64,000 nucleotides of DNA from Actinosynnema pretiosum. GTDB lineage: Bacteria > Actinomycetota > Actinomycetes > Mycobacteriales > Pseudonocardiaceae. Position 1 is the stretch's first letter; each line of letters opens with the position of its first letter. Both the position numbers and the translations under genes were made by a program. The stretch lies in the NCBI RefSeq assembly GCF_024171695.1, contig NZ_JAMTCF010000001.1, positions 425,061-489,060 of the forward strand, read 5' to 3'. The notes beneath the pieces were generated by a model that worked only from the letters and a program-made list of their open reading frames with translations, was not told where the DNA came from and ran no database searches. This document shows positions 57,876-64,000 of this stretch, in pieces.

Positions 57876-59139
57876 GCACGGGACCGAGCACGACGCCGAG
57901 TTCGCCCCGCCGGAGCGGCGGCTGCCCGACGCGACGCGCGACGCGGCGCTGCTGCGGTTGCGCGAGGGCATGGCGGAATCGCCGCGCCGGGTGCCTGCGG
58001 CTGCGGCCGTGGTGGGTGCGCTCGCGCTGGTCGGCGCGGGACTCGCGGGGGCCTTGGTCGGTGAACTGCGCACCGACCTCGGGACGGCCGGCTCCAGCGA
58101 GCCGCCGTCCCCGGTCCAGGAGTTGCTGATGCCGGACAACACCAAGCACTACCGGGTGGAGACGGGGCCGTCGAGCGATGAACCCGTTTGTCGCCCGGAA
58201 GGGGAAGGGATTCCCCCGGTCGAGGGGTGGACGAGGCTGGTCACCGGGCAGCACCTCGGGGTCGTGGTGACCGTCTACGACACGCCCGCCGGGGTGCTGT
58301 TCTGCGAGCGCACGCCGAGGTCGACCAGCTGGACCGGACCGGTCGCCGATCCGGGCGAGCTGGCGGTCGCGTTCACCACCGCCAACGGCACGATCGCCGG
58401 GTTCACCGACGCCGACGAGCGGCCGTTCGGGCTGTTCGACGGGCAGCGGTCGGCCTACCCGGCGCGGGCGGGGCGGATCTTCCTGGCGCCCGCCGAGTTC
58501 CGTCCGGGGAGCGGGCTGGTGGCCCAGTACGAGGTGCGCGACTCGGCGGAGCTCCAGGTCGAGCAGCCGCTGACGCCCCCGGCCGTGGCGGAGCGGCGGC
58601 TGCTGGCGGACGCGGGCACGGGCACGGGCGCGCCGTGGACCTGCCGGAACGGGCGGGCGCCGCTCGTGGACCCGGAGTTCTGGATGGCCGGGCCGGACGT
58701 GCCGGTGCGCGCGGGCGAGTCGGTGCAGGTCGCCCGGATGGGCGACCTGCTCGCGGTGTGCGCGCCGGACGACGCGCCCCTCACGCACGAGCCGCTGGTG
58801 GAGGAGCAGAACCCCGGCCCTGGGCGGGTGCACGGTGGCGGGCTGGTCGGGGTGACGGTGTTCCACAGCTTCACCTCCGAGCTGAACCCGGAGTCCGGGC
58901 TGGTGCAGACCTCGTCCACGTCGCGGGCGCTGGCGGGGCTCGTGCTGGACGGGCGGGTGACGAGCGTGGAGCTGGTGACGCCGAACGCGCCTCCGGTCTC
59001 GGGTGTGCTGGAGGGCGGGTCGTTCGTGCTGGTGAGCGAGCTGCTGGCGGTGGACGAGCGGGGCGCGTCGAGCGCGGAGCTGGTCACGCGCGACGCGGAC
59101 GGGCGGGAGGTCGGGCGCGTGGCGGTGCCGCCGATGTAG
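57868..59139 (+). CDS. Membrane-anchored partner of the ECF sigma factor (probable anti-sigma)
   Basis: 423 residues. After a charged cytoplasmic N-terminus (1-40) comes one transmembrane helix VPAAAAVVGALALVGAGLAGALVG (about 41-64), followed by a long extracytoplasmic domain with several Cys (VCRPEGEG, LFCERTPR, TCRNGRA, VCAPDDAP) that may form disulfides. GTG 57868 overlaps the sigma stop by 8 nt. Position and topology fit a membrane anti-sigma factor of the CU044_5270 kind, although the outer domain is a different one from the protein at 28.1 kb. Confidence 0.7.
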   Translation: MAEHGTEHDAEFAPPERRLPDATRDAALLRLREGMAESPRRVPAAAAVVGALALVGAGLAGALVGELRTDLGTAGSSEPPSPVQELLMPDNTKHYRVETGPSSDEPVCRPEGEGIPPVEGWTRLVTGQHLGVVVTVYDTPAGVLFCERTPRSTSWTGPVADPGELAVAFTTANGTIAGFTDADERPFGLFDGQRSAYPARAGRIFLAPAEFRPGSGLVAQYEVRDSAELQVEQPLTPPAVAERRLLADAGTGTGAPWTCRNGRAPLVDPEFWMAGPDVPVRAGESVQVARMGDLLAVCAPDDAPLTHEPLVEEQNPGPGRVHGGGLVGVTVFHSFTSELNPESGLVQTSSTSRALAGLVLDGRVTSVELVTPNAPPVSGVLEGGSFVLVSELLAVDERGASSAELVTRDADGREVGRVAVPPM

Positions 59140-59336
59140 TTCCGCGCGGCGCTCAGCGGGAGGCGGGCGGCCAGGCGGTCCGGTCGAGGGCGGTCCCGAT
59201 CGTCTGGCTGCCGGTGAGGCGGGGGGGTAGCCAGGCGCGGTGGCGGGGTCCGGCTCGTGCGCCGCTCGGCGTCGGCCGGCTGCGCCTCGGTGCGCGGCGA
59301 GCAGGGGCGCGGGGGGCGGGGGCCAGGGGGCGGGCC

Positions 59337-59468
59337 GTCGGGGAGGCGGCTCCGGAAGCGCCACACGCCTTCGGACAGCACGAGCTGCCAGGTCTCGCGC
59401 ACGCCGGGGTGGTCGAGCACCAGCGAGCGCACGAGCCGGGTGGCGGGCTTCGCGGCGCATTCGTCCAC
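59337..59468 (-). pseudogene. Truncated 5' copy of the SUKH-LRR gene
   Basis: From ATG 59468 the minus strand reads MDECAAKPATRLVRSLVLD and HPGVRETWQLVLSEGVW, matching the first 40 residues of the neighbouring gene (MAERSEEPSAGLVRALVRDF, PDVSGTWQVLLASGN). After about 44 codons the frame enters Pro/Arg-rich sequence without similarity. It lies 46 nt downstream of the intact gene, so a tandem duplicate has been deleted or decayed. The rest of 59140-59514 holds no gene. Confidence 0.55.
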
Positions 59469-59514
59469 AGTGGACAGAACAGGTCGGGAAAGCCCGCCCC
59501 CGCACCCCGGAGCG

Positions 59515-61032
59515 CTAGGCCGGGAACGCGGCGTCCTTCCGCGAGGTCAACCAGTTCGTCCAGTCGAGCACGTCCTGGAGCGCCTGCGGTCCACCGATGC
59601 GGGCGGCGGCCAGGCGGGGTGGCAGGGTGTCGGCGGCGCGCAGTCGGGCCCACTGGGCGGCGCTCAGGGTCAGCGCCCGGACGTCCAGCTCCCCCAACGA
59701 CTCCACGTCGACCACGTCGGCTCCCGAGAGGTCCAGGAACAGCAGTTCCGGCAGCGCGGGCAGGTCCGCCACCCGGACCGGCAGGCCGCGCAGGGACAGG
59801 TCCCACAGCGCGGGATGACCCGCCAGGACGGCCAGGTCGGCCTCCGGGGCGTCCACGGTCAGCGACGCCACGTGCTCCGGCACCCACAGGCGGACCGGGC
59901 CCGCGCAGCGGACGACGTGCAACTCGCGCAGGTTCGGCAGGGCGCGCAGCGGGGTCAGGTCCAGTTCGGGCGCGTCGTTGAGGTAGAGGCCCTGGATCAG
60001 CTCGGGGTGGGGCAGGGCGGCGACGCGGGTCGCCAGGTCGCCTCCCGGCTTGCCGAACCACCAGTGCTCCGGCGACCGGTTGTACGGGTAGCTCATCTCC
60101 TCGCCCCGGCGGTGGGTCTCGACGGTGGTGGTCAGCAGGGCGGTCGCGGACTCGGCGATCAGCTCGACGCCGTCCGATCCCCGGCCGTGCGAGAGGAGCT
60201 GGCCGTGGTGGCCGAGCGGGCCGGGATCGAGGTCGACCGCGCACTCGTGGCCGCCGCTGTCGGACGCGATCACGACCCACCAGTCGTCGCGCGTCAGCGT
60301 GCGGACCGCGCCCAGCGGTTCCGGCTCCGGGAGGACGTGGTCGTCGAACAGGTACTCCTGGATGTAGTCCCAGCAGCCGGGTTCACCCCACAGGTATCCC
60401 TCGACGGTCCGCTCCAGGGGGTGCAGCGCGTAGTTGCCGAGGATTCCGGGGGCGTTCGGGTCGCTGCCGATGACCAGGTGGAGGGCGCGGACGTCGTCGG
60501 GCAGGCGCAGGCCCATCCGCTGCTCCGCGGCGACCAGGTCCGCCTCGGTGCGCGGTTCGCCGAAGACCGCGTCCTCACCGGTCATCGCGCGGTGGCAGGC
60601 GGCGGCCTCGGCCACCAGCCCCCGGATCCGCTCCAGCACCTCGGGATCGGTGGGGCGGGGATCGGGGGCAGCGGCCGGAGGCCTGGGCATCCCCGGCGCG
60701 GGGTTGCCCACGGGGCGGAAAGCGGGGTCCAGGACGAAGATCGGGGGGACGCCGGGGGACGGCACGAAGGTGTGGCTGAACACCCAGCCGCCCGCGCCGT
60801 CCAGGACGACCCGGAGGAGCAGCCACCGCTTCTCGCCACGGGGGCGCAGCGCGGTCTCCAGCGCCTGCGCCAGCTCGCGGTGGTCGGGCGCGAACGCCAG
60901 GCCGGGCCGCGCGGGGCGGTGGGAGAGGTTCCCGCTCGCGAGCAGCACCTGCCAGGTCCCGGACACGTCGGGGAAGTCGCGGACCAGCGCGCGCACCAGC
61001 CCGGCGGACGGCTCCTCGCTGCGTTCAGCCAT
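59515..61032 (-). CDS. SMI1/KNR4 (SUKH) domain protein with leucine-rich C-terminus
   Basis: 505 residues. About residues 1-110 form an unknown domain (SAGLVRALVRDFPDVSGTWQVLLASGN, RGEKRWLLLRVVLDGAGGWVFSHTF). About 150-310 is a SUKH domain (EADLVAAEQRMGLRLPDDVRALHLVIG, DDWWVVIASDSGGHECAVDL). About 325-480 are leucine-rich repeat-like strands (LTPLRALPNLRELHVVRC, LPALPELLFLDLSGADV). SUKH proteins are one of the main immunity families of contact and secreted toxins, so this is a further immunity candidate beside the island. ATG 61032. Confidence 0.75.
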   Translation of the reverse strand: MAERSEEPSAGLVRALVRDFPDVSGTWQVLLASGNLSHRPARPGLAFAPDHRELAQALETALRPRGEKRWLLLRVVLDGAGGWVFSHTFVPSPGVPPIFVLDPAFRPVGNPAPGMPRPPAAAPDPRPTDPEVLERIRGLVAEAAACHRAMTGEDAVFGEPRTEADLVAAEQRMGLRLPDDVRALHLVIGSDPNAPGILGNYALHPLERTVEGYLWGEPGCWDYIQEYLFDDHVLPEPEPLGAVRTLTRDDWWVVIASDSGGHECAVDLDPGPLGHHGQLLSHGRGSDGVELIAESATALLTTTVETHRRGEEMSYPYNRSPEHWWFGKPGGDLATRVAALPHPELIQGLYLNDAPELDLTPLRALPNLRELHVVRCAGPVRLWVPEHVASLTVDAPEADLAVLAGHPALWDLSLRGLPVRVADLPALPELLFLDLSGADVVDVESLGELDVRALTLSAAQWARLRAADTLPPRLAAARIGGPQALQDVLDWTNWLTSRKDAAFPA

Positions 61033-61072
61033 GCCGGGCAGTGTCCCCCCGGCCCGCGACGAGCGCAGCGGC

Positions 61073-62113
61073 TCAGGCCGGTGGCGGCGCGGTGCTCTCG
61101 CGGTGCACCAGCCACGTCGGCACCAGGCTCGTGCCGACCTCCTGCGGCTCGTGCCTGACCTGGCGCAGGACCCGTTCCACGCAGCGCCTGCCCACCTCGG
61201 TGAAGTCCTGGTGCACCGTGGTCAGCGGCGGGATGTAGGAGGTCGCGTCGGGGAGGTCGTCGAAGCCGACGATGCTCACGTCGCGCGGCACCACCTTGCC
61301 CTTGGCGTGGAACGCCCGCAGCAGGCCCAGCGCCATCTGGTCGTTCGCGGCGAACACCGCCGTGCAGCCGGGTTCGTCGGCCAGTTCGAGGCCGATCCGG
61401 TAGCCCGACTCCGCCGACCAGTCGCCCCTGCGCAGCGGCGGCACCGGCAGGCCCGCCTCCTCCAAGGTCTCGCGCCACGTCTGCGCCCGGCGCTCCGCCG
61501 CGAAGGACTCCTCGGGGCCCGCGACGTGCCAGACGGTGCGGTGGCCCAGGTCGATCAGGTGTCTGGTGGCCAGTCCGGCGCCGTGCGCCTGGTCGGTGTC
61601 GACCACGTTGTAGCGGTCGCCGCCGTTCGAGTCCACGACGATCACCTGCACGCCCGGCGGCAGGGTCACGGTCGCGGCGTCGAGCAGGTGCACTTCCATG
61701 ATCACGATGACCGCGTCGACGGCCAGCTCGTCGAGCCTGGTGAACGCGCCCAGCACGCCGTCCTGGGTGGGCACCGCGACCGGGATGAGCGTGATCGCGT
61801 AGCCCTCGGCGGCCGAGTGCGCGACGATCGCCTCCAGGGTGCGGCTGTTGCCGACCGTGGCCAGGGTGAACAGGATGACGCCGATGGTGCGGAACTCGCC
61901 GTACTTCAGCGCCCGCGCGGCGCTGTTGGGGCGGTAGCCCAGTTCCCGCATGGCGGTGAGGACCTGCTCGCGGGTGCTGCCGACGACGCTCGCGTGGCCG
62001 TTCGCGACGCGGGAGACGGTCTGCGCGGACACCCCCGCGAGCCTGGCGACGTCGGCCATGGAGACGCGGCGGCGCGCTCCCGGCTCCAGCGGGGTCCTGC
62101 GGTTCGCACTCAC
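61073..62113 (-). CDS. LacI-family transcriptional regulator
   Basis: 346 residues. The headpiece is RRVSMADVARLAGVSAQTVSRVANGHASVVGSTREQVLTAMRELGYRPNSAARAL; the periplasmic-binding-like core has FAANDQMALGLLRAFHAKG and VSIVGFDDLPDATSYIPPLTTVHQDF. GTG 62113 follows GGAGGAG. It lies downstream of the GH35 beta-galactosidase, on the same strand, and a LacI-type operator lies just upstream, so it probably represses itself and sugar genes in response to a galactoside. Confidence 0.92.
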   Translation of the reverse strand: MSANRRTPLEPGARRRVSMADVARLAGVSAQTVSRVANGHASVVGSTREQVLTAMRELGYRPNSAARALKYGEFRTIGVILFTLATVGNSRTLEAIVAHSAAEGYAITLIPVAVPTQDGVLGAFTRLDELAVDAVIVIMEVHLLDAATVTLPPGVQVIVVDSNGGDRYNVVDTDQAHGAGLATRHLIDLGHRTVWHVAGPEESFAAERRAQTWRETLEEAGLPVPPLRRGDWSAESGYRIGLELADEPGCTAVFAANDQMALGLLRAFHAKGKVVPRDVSIVGFDDLPDATSYIPPLTTVHQDFTEVGRRCVERVLRQVRHEPQEVGTSLVPTWLVHRESTAPPPA

Positions 62114-62182
62114 GCCTGCTCCTCCCCAGGGTCGGCACTGACCCGCGCGGCACCGCGCCCGGTCCTCCCCCGTTCCGACGCG

Positions 62183-62196
62183 TGACATCGTTGTCG
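62183..62196 (-). promoter_or_regulatory. LacI-type operator upstream of the lacI-like gene
   Basis: TGACATCGTTGTCG differs at two positions from the symmetric TGACAACGTTGTCA, which is typical for actinobacterial LacI regulators. It sits 70 nt before the repressor gene. Confidence 0.55.
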
Positions 62197-62234
62197 GTTC
62201 CCGAGTTCGGTCGAAACCGGGGCGGGTTTGGGAA

Positions 62235-62265
62235 GCCCCGCGCACCGAGGGGCGGTGCGCGGGGC
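62235..62265 (-). terminator. Terminator of the GH35 gene
   Basis: GCCCCGCGCACC (62235-62246) and GGTGCGCGGGGC (62254-62265) form a perfect 12-bp stem with a 7-nt loop, directly after the GH35 stop codon (62272-62274) in the minus direction and followed by TTCCCAAACCC. Confidence 0.75.
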
Positions 62266-62271
62266 GGTCCG

Positions 62272-64000
62272 TCACGCCTCCGTGTGGCCCAGTTCGGGGC
62301 CCGACCTGAAGTGCGCGACGGTGGTCGCTGCGGTGGCCGTCTCCAGCACCGCCAACTCGTTGCCACCGGCGCGGAGCACCGGCGCGGGCACGTACAGCGT
62401 GCGCTGCGGCCCCAGGGACCAGTAGCGGCCGAGGCAGAACCCGTTGACCCAGGCGATCCCCTTGCCCCAGTCCAGGGTGTCGAGGAACAGGTCGGCGGGC
62501 TCGTCCAGGTCGAACCGGGCGCGCCGCAGCACCGGGCCCGCGCCGCCGTCCGGCGTGGGGGCCGCGTCGGGCGGGGTGTCCAGCGCGATCGGCAGGACGT
62601 CCCAGCCGGTCAGCGGCTTCCCGTTCAGGGTCGCGCCGCCGATGACGCCCTTGGCCTCGCCGAGGCGCGGGCCGTAGTTGACCCGGCCCATGTCCTCGAC
62701 CAGCAGCACCAGCTCGCCGCTGGCCTTGTCCAGGCCGAGGGCGCGCTCGTGGTTCTGCCGCAGCAGGGTTCCGACCGGCTGGCCGTCCAGGAACACCGAC
62801 ACGCGGTCGCGGACCTCGCCCAGCACCAGCGTCGCGGGCACGTCGCTGTCCACGGTGGTCCGGTAGAGGGCCATGCGGGGCATGGACTCCAGCTCGTCCA
62901 GCTCGGGCAGCGCCTCGTGCCGCTCCCAGGTCCCCCACGACTCGGGGGCCTTGAGGGCGTACGCGCCCGCGTCCAGCTCGACGCTGAACTCCGGCGCGGG
63001 CTTCGCGGGCGGCGGCACCTCGTCGGGGACGGGCGCGTAGCGGGCGATGACCTCGCGGAACGCGTGGTACTTCGCCGTCGGGTTGCCCGCCTCGTCGAGC
63101 GGGGCGTCGTAGTCGTACGAGGTGATCGTCGGCTGGTAGACGCCCTTGTCGTTGGCGCCGCTGGTGAGGCCGAAGTTGGTGCCGCCGTGGAACATGTAGA
63201 CGTTCACCGACGCGCCCGCCGCGAGCAGCGCGTCCAGCTCGGCGGCGCTGTCCTCGGCGGAGGTGGTGTGGTGCCGGTCGCCCCAGTGGTCGAACCAGCC
63301 GTCCCAGAACTCCGAGCACATCAGCGGCCCGGTGGGCTGGTGGCGGCGCAGGGTCTCCAGGCGCTCGGCGGCGCGCGAGCCGAAGGAACCGGTGCGGTGC
63401 AGGCAGTCCAGGCTGCCCTGCGACAGCATCTCGTCGGTCGGCTGGTCCACGGTCGTCAGCGGCACGGTGATGCCGCACTCGCGGGTCAGGTCGACCAGGT
63501 GGCGCAGGTAGAACTTGTCGGAGCCGTAGGCGCCGTACTCGTTCTCGATCTGCACCAGCACGACCGGGCCGCCGCGGTCGATCTGCAGCGGGGTGACCAC
63601 GTCGTAGACGCGGCGCAGGTACGCGCTGACGGCGCCCAGGTAGCGGGGCTCGCTGCGGCGCACGCCGACCTCGGGGTCGCGGTAGAGCCACGCGGGCAGG
63701 CCGCCGTTGTCCCACTCGGCGCAGATGTACGGGCCGGGGCGGACGATCGCGTGCATCCCGGCGTCCGCGACCAGGCGCAGGAAGCGCTCCAGGTCGAGCA
63801 TCCCGGTGAAGTCGTAGGCGCCCTCGACCGGCTCGTGGAGGTTCCACGGCGTGTAGGTCTCGATGGTGTTCAGGCCCATGAGGCGGGCCTTCTCGATCCG
63901 GTCGGCCCACAGGTCGGGGTGGACGCGGAAGTAGTGGAGGGCGCCCGCGAGGACGCGGTGCGGCTCGCCGTCGAGCAGGAAGTCGTGCTCCCCGATGGTG
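62272..64000 (-). CDS. GH35 beta-galactosidase (5' end beyond the window)
   Basis: The minus-strand frame runs from the right edge to TGA 62272, about 576 residues visible. Near the edge it reads FLLDGEPHRVLAGALHYFRVHPDLW, the conserved GH35 N-terminus, then GLNTIETYTPWNLHEP and RPGPYICAEWDNGGLPAWL. The catalytic acid/base is in QIENEYGAYG and the nucleophile in MCSEFWDGWFDHWG; FHGGTNFG is also conserved. The C-terminal part is a jelly-roll region. Hydrolyses terminal beta-galactosides. Only a few residues before the visible start are missing. A LacI regulator follows. Confidence 0.93.
   Translation of the reverse strand, partial: TIGEHDFLLDGEPHRVLAGALHYFRVHPDLWADRIEKARLMGLNTIETYTPWNLHEPVEGAYDFTGMLDLERFLRLVADAGMHAIVRPGPYICAEWDNGGLPAWLYRDPEVGVRRSEPRYLGAVSAYLRRVYDVVTPLQIDRGGPVVLVQIENEYGAYGSDKFYLRHLVDLTRECGITVPLTTVDQPTDEMLSQGSLDCLHRTGSFGSRAAERLETLRRHQPTGPLMCSEFWDGWFDHWGDRHHTTSAEDSAAELDALLAAGASVNVYMFHGGTNFGLTSGANDKGVYQPTITSYDYDAPLDEAGNPTAKYHAFREVIARYAPVPDEVPPPAKPAPEFSVELDAGAYALKAPESWGTWERHEALPELDELESMPRMALYRTTVDSDVPATLVLGEVRDRVSVFLDGQPVGTLLRQNHERALGLDKASGELVLLVEDMGRVNYGPRLGEAKGVIGGATLNGKPLTGWDVLPIALDTPPDAAPTPDGGAGPVLRRARFDLDEPADLFLDTLDWGKGIAWVNGFCLGRYWSLGPQRTLYVPAPVLRAGGNELAVLETATAATTVAHFRSGPELGHTEA

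Overview
The window is very GC-rich chromosomal DNA with tightly packed, often overlapping genes (GTGA and ATGA stop/start overlaps), many GTG starts, DHA2-type exporters, several TetR regulators, GAF-ANTAR and STAS proteins, an ECF sigma factor paired with a CU044_5270-type membrane protein, a DUF5134/PepSY pair and a WXG-type secreted toxin. This points to an actinomycete, most likely a Pseudonocardiales genus such as Actinosynnema or Saccharothrix. The genus is an inference from gene content and style. I saw no tRNA, rRNA, CRISPR array or intact insertion sequence.

Layout. 0.4-8.9 kb: an ABC importer (ATPase, permease, lipoprotein), two flavin-dependent monooxygenases, an isochorismatase-fold hydrolase and an unusual exporter-riboflavin kinase-flavin reductase fusion. 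Together they look like an uptake and oxidative-cleavage pathway for an unidentified nitrogen- or sulfur-containing compound. 9-16 kb: nucleoside hydrolase, a self-regulated ArsR/VOC pair, a bacterial PARG, a GNAT protein with a 15-nt minisatellite, and an ABC-F ATPase behind a WhiB7-type promoter with a leaderless leader peptide. 15-31 kb: TetR/P450 pair, a NACHT-like protein without its NTPase, a MarR-quinone reductase-dioxygenase operon, TetR/SDR pair, GAF-ANTAR, STAS, epimerase, GT87 transferase, a frame-broken ECF sigma gene with its membrane partner, and an SDR. 30.5-43 kb: GntR/membrane operon, beta-solenoid membrane protein, TetR/MFS, a small Cys protein coupled to a DsbA-like oxidoreductase, a macrodomain, a coupled (pseudo-kinase)-ClpS-DUF2017 operon, TetR, DUF5134/PepSY and a secreted GH10-CBM2 xylanase.

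43.4-57.0 kb is the most striking region. A 1380-residue WXG-type polymorphic toxin ending in a His-Me-finger (DNA/RNA non-specific endonuclease-like) domain is followed, all on the same strand, by an array of immunity genes: eleven YezG/DUF600-like genes carrying about thirteen domains, three intact Imm49 genes, and at least two Imm49 remnants. Near-duplicate gene pairs, double-domain genes and duplicated spacers show that the array grew by segment duplication. A divergent ECF sigma/membrane-protein pair and a SUKH (SMI1/KNR4)-LRR gene with a truncated copy flank it.

61-64 kb: a LacI repressor downstream of a GH35 beta-galactosidase that runs off the right edge.

Functional names are family-level readings of the translated sequence. 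No database search was run.
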